From Austropuccinia psidii (lineage: Eukaryota > Basidiomycota > Pucciniomycetes > Pucciniales > Sphaerophragmiaceae), in assembly GCA_023105745.1 (NCBI GenBank), contig JALGQZ010000002.1:47280497-47344496 (forward strand): a DNA stretch of 64,000 bases. The letters are read 5' to 3'. This document shows, one piece after another, positions 37,601-49,495 of this stretch (position 1 is its first letter; every line of letters begins with the position of its first letter). The translations under genes and the position numbers were made by a program. The notes beneath the pieces were generated by a model. It did not search any database, had not been told where the DNA came from, and saw nothing but the letters and a program-made list of their open reading frames with translations.

Positions 37601-37796
37601 TTTTGTTGGGATTTGGGGTCCCAGACCTGTCACAACCTATTTCAATTTGGTTGTGGGTCATATTGGACCTCAAGGTGGACACAGCATACCCCTGAGCCCT
37701 GGCAACATTATGCACATGCTGCCAAAGAAGCTCAAGGGTCTGAAATTCACCTTCAGTGGGGTTTTGCAGCATTTTTGAGTGCAAAAGATGTATCAA
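34690..37796 (-). pseudogene. FAR1/MULE transposase with C-terminal OTU protease domain
   Basis: Read on the minus strand from 37796: a FAR1-type zinc-binding domain (IEIGCDRSG, KLDCPFRLYARK, VKNPEHSHD); the MULE catalytic domain with first Asp in LMDCTYKTNKYKMPLFHIVG, second Asp in VIVIDRDLALKKSLKKLFPD followed by IWHINKDVSAHC, and Glu in STSRVEGAHAMVE; a SWIM-like GIPCKHK; a basic AT-hook-like KRRGRPPSK; then an OTU domain (VQGDGNCGYRTVS near 35222-35256, RGELAEEI, KWMSMPDMGNPIANKYQRP). GT-AG introns are visible at 36677-36768 and upstream of the OTU exon (donor GTGAGT about 35390, acceptor about 35314). Frameshifts (about 36996, 36225) and stops, including one replacing the Cys before IWH, mean it is inactive. 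Family knowledge: DDE cut-and-paste transposition; OTU domains cleave ubiquitin-like substrates. Confidence 0.85.
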
Positions 37797-38254
37797 TTTG
37801 AAAAAAAGGGGAATTCAGGGATTTGGAATGGGGTAAGAACCTTTTGAAAGGTGAAAAGAGGTATGAAAATTAAAAGATGTGGTTAAGAGTGAAAAAAAGT
37901 GGTTTAATTGTGGGATTAATGGATTAGGGAAGGTAAAAAACTGGAAATTTAGAGGCTTGAAAGCAGTTTGTTGTGGTGGAAAATGCAGTCTGGGGGAAAA
38001 AAAGAAAGAAAAGTGTGAAAAGCTTTGCAAAATTGCTTTGGTAATGCTTTTTTTCAAAAAAAAATTGTTTGAGGTGGGGATAATGTGGATTATTTGGGGT
38101 GTTTGGTCTTTTTTTTTGGGGGGGCAGGGCAAAAACATCTGAGACAATTGGGAGTTAGAGGGGTTTCAGGGAGAAAACCCCTTTTTGGGACATGTTTTGG
38201 CCCAATACAGTCATGTTATGTTTCATTTTCAATTAAAAATGGGCCCAGGGCACC

Positions 38255-38293
38255 CCTTACATGTTTTTACAAATTTATGGCCAAAACACATAA
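38255..38293 (+). repeat. MULE terminal motif, right end of copy 1
   Basis: The sequence from CCTTACATGTTTTTAC through TTTATGGCCAAAACACATAAG recurs at 33994-34033 and 41124-41163. The preceding GGGCCCAGGGCA is shared with copy 2 at about 41110. Confidence 0.7.
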
Positions 38294-38320
38294 GTTTTTA
38301 GTAAAAACAATACCCTTTTT

Positions 38321-38827
38321 TTCAAAAAAATTAAGAGTAGATTTTTTTAAAATTCATAACTTATAGTTTTACAATAACTTTTATCTATTAATTTCAAAAA
38401 AAAAAGATTAGCAATACAATCAAATTGAAAAAAAAAAAACCAAAAATTTCTATTTTAACACTTTGGGTTCTTTTTTAATACATATATATATATATATTTC
38501 AATTTTTTTAAAAAAAAATTGGGTTGTGTACCAATTCTTTCTGGATTTATTTTATTTATTTATTTATTTTTGAAAATTTATACCTTTTTAATTTCAATCA
38601 AAAAAAAAAAAAAAAAAAAATTTCTCTTTCTTAAGATATTTTTATATACTGATTTTTTTTTTTTATTAAATCTTAAATTTAATTCCTTAATTTGAATTTA
38701 AATTTTTTTTTTTTTTTGAATTTAACTTAATTTTTTCAAATAATTATTTTTGTTTTTTTTTTTTTAAATTATTTTAATTTTTCTTTTTTTTTTTTTTTTT
38801 TAAAAAAAAATTAATATTTTAATCCTT

Positions 38828-38858
<31 letters not shown>

Positions 38859-39002
38859 GTAAATTATTTAAGAAATTAATACCTTTTTTTATTTTTGATT
38901 ATTTTAATATTTCTCTTATTATAAAAAATTAATTTAATTTTAATTATAAAAATTAATAATTTAAATTTAATTTTTTTTAAGAATTTTATTTAATTATTAA
39001 AG

Positions 39003-39037
<35 letters not shown>

Positions 39038-39500
39038 TATTTTGATTTATTTATTTAAATTATATAATTAATTTAAATTAATTGAATTAGTTTTTATTAA
39101 TTAACAACAACAAAAAAAAAAAAAAAAAAAAAATTCCATAAAAAATATTAAATTAAAAAATTGAATATTAATTTCAAGATTTAAAAATGATTTCTTTTTA
39201 AGATTATTATTTATGGGAAAATTTTATTAAAAAAGTTTTAAATATCATATTATTATTAGAAGACCAAGGAAATTACTATAAATGTTGAAGAATTGATCTA
39301 GAATAGATATGAGCATGATTTTAATTGATATTATGAGATCTTTAATGATTATTACAGCTGGATATTTTTATAAATAAAATATTAATTCAATTTTAATGTT
39401 AAATTTTAATAAATTAATTTATTTTTGGATTTATTTAATTTTTGAATAGAAATTATGTGAAATAAATTTTTATTAATTAAGAAAAATTATTTTATGATTC

Positions 39501-39547
<47 letters not shown>

Positions 39548-39816
39548 TAATCAGGGGATTTAATTTTATTAATTAATTTTTTATTTATTTTCAGAATTCC
39601 TAAGAAAAAATTAAACAAATTTTCAGCTTAAATAGAATCAATTTAAAGAATCAGTGGTTCACCTATGAGAAAAAACTTGAAGATACATTCAATTTGAAAA
39701 ATAGTACAGTGTTTGGAATTAATTATCAGGATCAAGAGTATTTAGTTAGCTTAGAAGATTTAAATTTTCAATTCATTTGAACTAATTCAGCACATTTTTG
39801 TAGATCAAAATATTGG
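38321..39816. other. Low-complexity AT-rich spacer with long homopolymers
   Basis: No gene is seen. Notable tracts are T29 near 38830-38858, A41 at 39502-39542, A runs near 38600 and 39113, and (TTA)n at about 39006-39040. The spacer separates the two MULE copies. Confidence 0.7.
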
Positions 39817-41165
39817 TATTTTTTGAGGAATTTTTTGTATTTATTGATTAAATTCCCAAGTATAGGAGGGTTCAGTTTCATTCTTCATCAAAAAAAGCCC
39901 CATAAAATGTCCTTTTTGTTGAGATGAATCCAACAATATGAAAAATGGGAATTTTTTACTTATTGATTTTAAAAGTAAAATACATAATAATAAAATGAGG
40001 AAATCCTTGAAGGAGTTTTATGGTAAGGGGGTTATTGAAAAACAATGAGTTAATGTGTCCCTCTATATTTCTTGCAGAGGAATACACAAAATTTTCTTGT
40101 TTGAGGGTGTCAATAAATGCATCCATAGGCCTTCTTCCTTGAAATTTGTCTTTCTCAACTTTCTTGACTTGGTTACAAATGTCTTGAAGTATTACAGGCC
40201 TATCAGGATCCCTCTGAATGCATAATTATGCCTAAATTTGCCTTGGCATGAGAAGTTATTCAAACATCTGACAAATCTGGGATGTCTCTTGATCATTGAA
40301 TTTTCTCAAATCAGGATGTTCCATGATATTTTCAGTGTAATCATGACTGTGTTCAGGATTTTTTTACTTGAGGAGTCCAAGTGGTACTTTTGAAATATTT
40401 TCTTGCATAAAGTCTAAAAGTAAAGTCCAATTTCCTTGAAGTGACTGTTTTGGAGGAGGTTTTGTGGTAATTTGAGATCCTTGACCTATTACAACCTATT
40501 TCAATTTAATTGTGAGTCATATTCAACCTCAGAGTGGACACAGAATACCCCCGTTCCCTGGAAACATTATGAACATTCTTCCAAAGAAGCTCAAGGGTCT
40601 GAAATTTACCTTCAGGGGGGGTTGGAGCATTTTTTATGAAAAAATTTGTGGAAATATTCAAGAAAAAATCAAAAATAGCAGAATTAAAGGTTTATGGAAT
40701 GCTGAAAGAGCCTTTTGAAATAAGTAGAACTGGAGATAAAAGCTATTGAAATTGAAACAAAATGGGTGAAAGTTATGGTTAATTGAATAGGGAAGGGGAA
40801 AAGATGTCAATTTATCTACTGGTGAAATAAAAGGAGGTTAAAAAAGTTTTGGAGGCAGGTTATTTTGGAGAAAAATGGGGTCTTTGAGGTGAAAAATAAA
40901 GAAAATTGGTTCTCAAGGATTTGATAAATTGGGTTTGGAATGATGGTTTTGAAAAAGAATGTTTGTTTGGGGGTGGAATATATTTGGGATTATTTGTGTT
41001 TTTTTTTGGGTGGAAGAAAACTTGAAAAAAATGGGTCAGGGGGTTTGTTTTGGGGAGTTTTGGCAGGTTTTGGCCCAATACGGGTTTGTTTGCTTTTTAA
41101 ATTGAAAAGGGGCCCAGGGCATTCCTTATATGTTTTTACTAATTTATGTCAAAAACACATAAGGG
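39817..41165 (-). mobile_element. MULE copy 2, truncated (FAR1 part and terminus only)
   Basis: The segment aligns in the same orientation with about 36958-38293 of copy 1. Shared words include GAGGGTTCAGTTTCATTCTTCATCA, CTTGACTTGGTTAC or GTTGTA, GTGACTGTTTTGGAG, CAAAGAAGCTCAAGGGTCTGAAATT and the terminal motif at 41124-41163. Only the start of the catalytic domain and the FAR1 zinc region are covered. Stops and indels abolish coding. The catalytic centre and OTU parts are absent. Confidence 0.8.
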
Positions 41166-41846
41166 TTTATGTGCTTTTATCAGCACCCTATCCAAAAACA
41201 GATTAATATCAAAAATCTCAACAAGAAATAAATCAACTTTTTTGTATGAAATCAAATTTCTATAAAGCTCAGTACTGCTGTCAAGGTTTTATGTTTTCAA
41301 TGGCAAATTGTTATATTAATACTTAAATTAAATTGAATCAAAATTAATTATTTTTGGGGATTGGCTAATGAAGTTCTCAGTACTTCTTAAAATCATTTCA
41401 CCGTACCAATCTTCCCTTCAAAATAGTTGTGAAATCCTTCAAATGACGATTGTTATTGCTTGCAAGACATACCACCAAAAACTAATATGATGCTCTCATT
41501 TGCGTACATATTTCATCGTTTTCAAAGAACAAAATCTTTCGAGTTCAGTTCACTTTTTCTCCTATTCACAAGTATAAATCAGCCTGTTGTTATACTTTTT
41601 GCTCAATTACAAACAAAATCATTTATTTTATTCACCACACTGATGAAGACATGGTATCACAAAAAATTCTTGGCTAAACATAACAAAGTCTCCAACTTTT
41701 CCCCCATGTACTGCGGAAGAAAACAGGCAAAGCATTAAGATATGATTTATTCTCAAGTAAATTGCGTAAATGATTTGCATTATTAAAATGCTTTTAATAC
41801 TTGGTCATCATTGTTCTTATGTGCCAATCTTAACAGCTCAATCGAT
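41166..41846. other. 3' flank of pyruvate carboxylase
   Basis: This is the interval between the MULE 2 end and the pyruvate carboxylase stop. It probably includes the 3' UTR; no other gene is seen. Confidence 0.5.
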
Positions 41847-44800
41847 TCAAACATGTTTAATCTGTAAAAACATATTTACCATGTAAGCTTTGATTAAAAG
41901 AAGCGCAATAACACATTAAACAATTCCAATAGTCAAATAGTAAAGCTTACTTCTAAAATCAAATCACCAGATCCCAAACTGTCGCCGGGTTGAACAAGCA
42001 CTCTTGATACCTTTCCACCAACAGGCGCAGTAACGTTTTGCTCCATTTTCATGGCCGACATGATACAAATTGGGTCACCCGCCTTGACTTCATGTCCTTC
42101 TTGAACTCTAATCTCCACCACCACTCCAGCCATGGGCGAACCAACTGATCCCGGGTCAGAGGTGGCTTTCTCACGATGAGCAGTCTTTGCAAATTTAAAA
42201 GGTTAGTCGGATTAATTTAAATATTATACCCTTGCAAAAAGTTTCACTTACTTCAACCGCTGCATTGCGATCTTCAACTTGCACAGCTCGAGTTTCCCCA
42301 TTCAGTTCAAAAAATACTTCTCTGACACCAGTATCAGGACTGATAATAAACGCCCCCACAAAAAGAAAAAAAGAGGAGTAAGATGTTTGTAATTTAAATC
42401 GAGATTTCAAGCAGACACTGACTTGACAGGGCCGGAAGCCAAGAGTTTAACAATCAAAGTTTTTCCTTGTTCGATCGCAAAATGCATTTCTTCCCCAACC
42501 TCAGGCTTAGCTAAAAAGTACCGAGCTATGATAAAGAATGATTGGGTATCACAACAAATTATAAAGAATGAGGTTCATAAATTTCAAATAAGTAAAATAA
42601 GCTGAAGCCACAAACTGGGTAAAACTGAGAGATCGCCGTATTTGGCCAAAAAATCTCTAAAGTCTTCAAAAACTTTGGGGTACATGCAAAACGATAGCAC
42701 ATCCTATTTTATAACAAAAAACAACAACAATGTGAGCGAGATCAAGACAGTAAAAACGGGAATGAGTTTGAATCACTCAACTGTAGATGTAATACTCTTG
42801 CCAAACTTTTCTTGTAATTCCTTTCTAGTTGCCTCAAAGTTAAAAGGCGGCAAGCCGATTCCAGGTCTGCCCTCGATTCTTGGTTTGTCGCGAATAATAT
42901 GACTTCTTAAAGGTTCGGGAAAACCACCAACAGGTTGTCCAAGATAGCCTTGAAAAAATTCGACCACAGAGTTGGGAAAATCAAGTTTCGACGCTTTTTC
43001 CTCTACTTCTGCTTGTGATAAGTTGTTGCTGACCATGAACTGGGCAAAATCACCTACTACTTTAGATGAAGGTGTCACTTTAACGATATCGCCACATAAT
43101 CTATTGGCTTCAATCTAAAAAGCGATCAAAGTTAAATTGATTTAATAACTGATTATAGCTTTTATTTAAGATTGAACAATAATCTTGAGTAAAGATATAG
43201 GCATGAATTCATAAAGACTCACGTAAGCTTTTTTGACAGCAGCCCATTGAGTGCCAAGGCCAAGTTGTTGACTTTGGAACATCAAGTTGGTATACTGACC
43301 ACCAGGCATTTCATGACTTGAAATGCAAACATGATTAGTCAAGTCAAAATCATCACTATAACGAGTTATGACTTACTCGTATACCCCGGAATCACTTGAT
43401 TTTACGTTAGCATCAAAGCAACTGTATAACAAACGACATTGAGACCAATAAAGCTATATGTAAAAATAATAATAATAGGAATTTATATTTGATTTCTTCG
43501 CTGTGAAATTAAACTAATTATTGTTACTTACATTTAAGGCTTGAATATCTTCAAACCTAATTCCGGTTCCAAGTCCATTTTGTTCCAAAGCGGCACATAA
43601 TGCGCCCATGGCACACTGAGAGGTCATACCAGACATACTATCGATTGCACAATCTACCACATCTGCACCAGATTCAGCACACTGTAACATTGTGGCCAAA
43701 GAGATACCAGCGGTATCATGAGAATGAACGTGAATTGGAATTTCGGGATATTTTTGACGAAGGGCACCAATCAAACTAGATAATAAGCAAGCATGATAAA
43801 CCTTTATAAGTCCAGATTAATCAAAAATAATATATAATATATATATATATATAAACCCAAAAAAAAACTTACATTTTGGCAGCCCTAGGCGTCAATAAAC
43901 CGGCCATGTCTTTAATACCTAAAACATGAATTCCTTCACCCACTAACTGAGCAGCAAATTCCATGTAATATTCCAAGGTATACTTTTTCTTATTTGGGTT
44001 AGCAACATCACCAGTATAACATATCGTTGCTTCAACTACACCGCCAGCACGTTTAGCAGCATCAATTCCGAGTTTCATATTTTCAAAATAATTTAAGGAG
44101 TCAAATACTCGAAAAATATCTAAACCGTTTTCGACAGCCTTCTTTGAAAATTCATAAATGGCATTATCAGGATAAGAGGTATAACCAACAGCATTGGCAC
44201 CTCTTATCAAAGCTTGGAGAGGGATGTTGGGTACAAGTTTACGAATTTTTCGAAGTCGTTCCCAAGGATCTTCATACAAAAATCGCATGGCCACATCAAA
44301 CGTAGCACCACCCCAACATTCAAGGGAATAGGCATTTGCAAGAGCATGTGAGGTTTCGCGAGCAATGTTAAGAATGTCAATTGTCCTTAGACGAGTGGCC
44401 AAGAGTGACTGATGAGCATCACGCCAAGTAGTATCCATGATTAAACAACCTTTGTATTCCCTGATAGCTTTAGCAAAAGCAGCCGGTCCTTGAGTGGTAA
44501 GGATTGAACGCCAACCGTGCTGACAAGGTTCTGAAACATCAAGTTTCTTTGATGGATCAGTAGGATGAGTGAGGGAGGGTATAACGATTTCATCCTTAAG
44601 ACCTGGTTCGCCTTGTTGACCTTTGATACTACTTCCATTAACAACGAGATCTCCTAAATAGCCAAGAAGTTTTTGAGCTCTATTTTGACTACTAACTAAA
44701 TGGAATAATGCTGGAGTATCATCGATGAACTTTTTTATAATTTATTTTTAGTGAAAAGAAAGCAATTAAATATTAATATTATGAATAAAAAAAAAGGCAA

Positions 44801-46688
44801 GATAATTTGTTAGATTAACTTACAGTAGTCCAAGTTTGACAAGCAACAAAGGTCTCATGAGAAAGAACCCTGAATAAAAATGGAATATTTGTCTTTACGC
44901 CTCTAATTCTAAACTCTACCAAAGCCCTTAACATTTTTCGCCTAGCGATCTCAAAGGTAGCCCCACGAACAGTAACCTTCGTGAGTAAACTATCATAATG
45001 AGGGGTGATTTGGGCACCAGCAAAACCAGAAGATGCATCTAAACGGACGCCATTACCACCTGCCGATCGATAAACTTCGATTTTCCCAGTATCTGGTTGA
45101 AAGCTCATGGAAGGATCTTCGGTTGTGACTCTACATTGAATTGCATAACCACGTTTAGAAACCGCGTCTTGAGTAAGACCTAATTCAGGTAAGGTAGCAC
45201 CAGCAGCGATTTGAATTTGAGCAGCAACTATATCGATGCCAGTGATTTCCTCAGTGATGGTATGCTCGACTTGAATACGAGGGTTAATTTCTATGAAATG
45301 ATGACGACCTTGTTGATCTACAAGGAATTCAGCCGTACCAGCGTTACGATACTTTACAGCTTGAGCAAGTTTTTTGGCATCTTCAAGAATGCGGTTTCGA
45401 ACTTCGTCAGTGAGATTTGAAGCAGGTGCCAATTCGACTACTTTTTGATGACGACGTTGAACCGAGCAATCACGTTCAAAGAGATGAATTACATTTCCCA
45501 GACTATCACCCAAAAGTTGGACTTCGATATGACGAGGTTTATCAAGGAAACGCTCGATGAAAACAGTACCATCACCGAAAGCAGCCTTAGCCTCTGAGAC
45601 AGCACGCTCAAATGACTCTTTAAAATCATCAGCTGATCTGACAACTCGCATTCCTCTGCCACCACCACCCATAGCGGCCTTGATGATAACAGGGAAACCG
45701 TATTGTTTGATGAAAGCATCAGCAAGATCATAACTTGCGATTGCGCCATCAGTTCCAGGTACGACGGGTACACCACATTGAATAGCTAGCGTAAAAGTAT
45801 AATTAATATTGAATGAAAAGATGTTGAGAGATGAAAACTAACCTAAAGTTCTAGCTTTGACTTTATCACCTAAACCGTCAATGACCTCAGGCTGAGGTCC
45901 AATGAAAGCTAAACCAGCATCTTCGACTTTTTTTGCAAAACCAGCATTTTCAGCTAAGAAACCATAACTGAATGAGATAAAATAGAGAAAGTGGAAGATT
46001 GCATGAGTGAGATTGTAAGACTGGAATGGAGTTTTACTGATCCAAAGTTAAAAAAGAATTACCCGGGATGGATCATATCAACACCATGCTCAAGAGCAAG
46101 ACGAATGATATCATCTTGAGCAAGATAGGCGGCTACAGGAGTGCAACCTTTTCCGACCATGTAAGCCTCATCAGCCTAATTATAAAAAAAAAAAAAAAGA
46201 TGAATGAAGGTTCTAAGTTACAATTTTGTGAAGAGATGAATTTATGGGAATGATGAGATGAAGATGAAATACCTTGTGACGATGAGCGCTCATACGATCC
46301 TCATGAGAGTAAATGGCCACGGTGTGCATAGCGAGCTCATGAGCAGTCCTGAAGACTCTTATTGCGATTTCCTAAGAAACAGTAAAGAGATTTTGATTAA
46401 TGAAAAATTTAAGAGATGATGAAAGGATGAAGAAGACTTACACCTCTATTTGCGACTAGAATTTTTTGTAGAGGACCACGATGACCAGCAATCTGACGAC
46501 GAATGGTTTGTACATTAGGAGTGTGATGACCCATAGTACCACCGGGTGTACCAGGCATGGAAGGACTAAAAGTAAGGTATGAAAGGTTAAAAACATAACA
46601 ATCAATGATGATAAGAAAAGACTAACACTGGGGTATTAAGAGCGAAAGCATCTTTATTTGCGATGCTTAAGTTTGAAGACGAAGACAT
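41847..46688 (-). CDS. PYC1: Pyruvate carboxylase, 16 exons
   Basis: It carboxylates pyruvate to oxaloacetate (anaplerosis), using ATP, bicarbonate and biotin; fungal enzymes are cytosolic tetramers. Exons (minus): 46688-46627, 46565-46442, 46371-46273, 46175-46063, 45967-45843, 45785-44824, 44729-43873, 43775-43532, 43453-43377, 43316-43223, 43114-42782, 42703-42616, 42525-42423, 42339-42252, 42184-41951, 41861-41847. They sum to 3618 nt, 1205 residues, close to the 1178 of yeast. Order: biotin carboxylase ([14 protein letters not shown]), ATP-grasp glycine loop [10 protein letters not shown] near 212, [11 protein letters not shown], carboxyltransferase ([16 protein letters not shown] from about 593, [10 protein letters not shown]), biotinyl domain (SAMKMEQ, biotin Lys about 1169). 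Start [13 protein letters not shown] shows no transit peptide. The last intron (41862-41950) is optional: unspliced, the frame stops at 41933 (1206 residues). All introns are GT-AG and the gene appears intact. Confidence 0.97.
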
Positions 46689-48340
46689 TTTGAAAAGACA
46701 AGAAGACCTGAAGAAACTATTAAAGCAGACGAAATAATTTGAGTTGATCTCAGTAAAAGATGAATGAGTGAGAGGAAGATTATAAGAAGAGAATGAGGCA
46801 AGGTTTTGAATTGAAAGACTTTAAAGAAATCTAAATTTGACTATACAGTACAGTGTGTTGAAAGTTGAAACGTGTACAACACAAGACAACTTTGAGTACT
46901 GCTAAGAGACAGACAGTTACTGTAGATGGGAGTTGAAGATGAGTCAATGATTGAAGGATGAAAATCCAATAGGAGTAAGAAATTAAGAATGACTAATCTA
47001 ATCCAATCAGATTAGATTACAGATTACGATAGATTACTGGGGATCACTGGGGATTAAATTCGATCCATGGAGATTAAATTAAATTAAATTCAAATCAATT
47101 TAAAATTTAAAATTTAAAATTTAAAATTCAAAATTTAAAATGAGATTTTTATTTTTTAAGATGATCAAATTTGAATGATTGCAATGAATCAAGCAAGGAT
47201 AATAAAAATTTAAGATATGAGTGAGTTAATTTGAAGCTCAATTTAAAAAACACCAATCAATCTATCGAATCTATCTATCGATCGATGATAACTTTTTAAG
47301 CAAACTAAATTTCTAAGTCTAATGTAAGTGTAATGTAATCTGTAGCGACGAGGTGTGGACTGTGCAGTGTGGAGTGTGGAGTGTGCAATGGATAGTAGGC
47401 TAGAGTAGAATAGAGTAGAGTTGTTGTTGTTGTTGTTGTACCTCTAAAAAATTTATATTTATGTTTAATCTCAAAGATCATACAGTAATCAACCTATCAA
47501 GTTGACTGACTGACAAGTTACAACTTACAACCGATTTATGACAGGTTCAGATTAAGATTAGGTAAAGTAAATTAATGATTTTAAATAAATAAATAAATTT
47601 TTCGTGTGATGAAAAATGAAGTTATAACTCAAAAATTAAAATGAAGTTGCTTACTTTGATGCGTACTGTGCTGTGCTGTGTTGTACTTTACTGTGTCACC
47701 CGTATTAATTTGAAGTGTATTTTCAATTTGGATTAATCGATTTGTTTTTGATAAAAATTTCAAAAAATAAATAATTTTAATCTATTATATAAATTGGTCA
47801 CGATCCTAAACCATCTCAATCTCAAATCAAATCATTTTATATCTAACCAGTAATCCTATTTTGCTGCGTACTGTACTGTATCGTACTAAGGAATATACCC
47901 ACAGCAAATTATAGAGATAAGTTAACTTAAACTTTACTTTTTGCCAAGAGTATTCGATTTATTTTTTAGTCAAAGATCGGGTGAGATCGGAGTGATATTA
48001 AATTTTGTGACTCACTAGGTGTCAGTGAAGAAGATCAAGATCGGGTAATAAATTAAATTGGAAAATTTGAAACTTATTAAAATCTCTTTACAAATTTAAA
48101 AAACTGTACTGTCCATCAATCAATTAAAGTAAAATACTTTTTTTATACTTAAAATAGGTCACGTTATCTTTATTAAATTAAAAAGATTCGACATAAAATT
48201 TTAAAAATTTCAGTTTCAGGTAAAAACTTCTTAATCTTAATCTAAAGTTTTAAGAATATTTGGTACTGTGGGCGGGTGTAAAATAGCGTATTATTGTGCA
48301 TTGCAATTTAAATCATAAAAAAATTGCTAAATTCATTGCA
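46689..48340 (-). promoter_or_regulatory. Upstream region of pyruvate carboxylase
   Basis: About 1.6 kb upstream of the start codon contains no ORF of note. It is less AT-rich than the DNA farther out and has a (TTG)n run at about 47420-47438. ACTGTACTGT-like words recur near 46845, 47655-47695, 47868-47890 and 48103. The promoter presumably lies here; no certain TATA box was assigned. Confidence 0.45.
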
Positions 48341-49459
48341 TTGTGATAAACTTTTCTGGTCAAATTGACTTGAACTTTTTTTAAATTAAGTTTCAATTCA
48401 ATTGAATCTTTTTTTTATTAATTACTATTTCTTTAAATTTTAAAAAATTTAAAAAAATTAAAGACTTATTTATTTATTTTAAATAGCAAAATTAAAAAAT
48501 AAATAAAAATAAAGAGAAAAACAAAAACAAAAATTCATGATTTATTTGGTAAAAATATATATATATCAGTTTTTTACTAATCATAGAAATAAATACCTCA
48601 ATCAAATTTTATTTTTATGAATTTTAATAAAAATCTCTAAAAATTAATTGGATAAAAGATATAAACTGTTCTTTTTATAGTATTATATATTGTTTTCCTT
48701 ATATATATATATATGTAGATATATGTTTTTAGGGTATTTAAATTTTGAAAAAGTAAATTTAATTGAATTCAATTTAAATATGCATTTAAATTTATTATTA
48801 TTTTGAATTAAGCTAGCTAGATCATAATTATTAATATTATTTAAAAAAAATAAAAATAAACCAAAGATAAATGTAATATTATTATTTTTTGAAGAATATA
48901 TAAAATGAAAATTAAGAAAAAAAAAATTAAAGTATATATAAATATAAATCTTTGGTAAAGGAAAAGAAAAACAAAATCAAAAATATTTCTCCTATTTTTT
49001 TTTATTTTTTTATTTTTATTTTTTTTTTTAAATTTTAAGAAAAAACAATTATTGAATTTTTTTGAATTTTTTTTTTCTTTTTTTTTTTAATAAATTTATA
49101 ATTAATTTAAAAAAAAATTATTGACTAGGATTTTTTTTTTTTAAAAAAAAAATTACTTTAATAATAATTTAAATTCCAAATTTATATAAAAAGAAAATTA
49201 TTAAATAAATTCTAAGTTTTTTTTAAAGGATTTAAGAAAAAAAACAAAAAAACAAAAACAGGATATTAAGAACGAAAATTAAAATTAAAATTTGATAAAT
49301 TTAAATTAATTAATTAAATCAAGATATATAAAATAATGAAAATTATGGTTTTCTTTTATTTATTTATTTTTTGTTTTGTTGTAAAAAAGAAAAAAAAAAC
49401 ATGCAAAATATTAGAGTTTTAAATTAAGAAATTTTTAAAATTAAAACATAACAAGAAAT

Positions 49460-49495
<36 letters not shown>

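Larger units (their letters stand above)
33950..38320 (-). mobile_element. MULE-type DNA transposon, copy 1 (decayed)
   Basis: It contains one split transposase locus (34690-37796) with FAR1, MULE and OTU parts. Both flanks carry a shared motif, TTTATGGCCAAAACACATAAG with a preceding CTTAC...TTTTTAC, at 33994-34033 and 38255-38293. The motif is in the same orientation at both ends rather than inverted, so the exact termini are not settled. The right side is homologous to copy 2 (39817-41165). Confidence 0.7.

Noticed and set aside
37815..38147. 110-residue minus-strand frame at the FAR1 side of the MULE as an extra gene
   Set aside because: It is a low-complexity Phe/Pro/Ser frame in the MULE subterminal region with no domain and no counterpart in copy 2.
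44441..44644. 67-residue minus-strand frame as a separate gene
   Set aside because: It lies within pyruvate carboxylase exon 7 in another frame and has no independent support.
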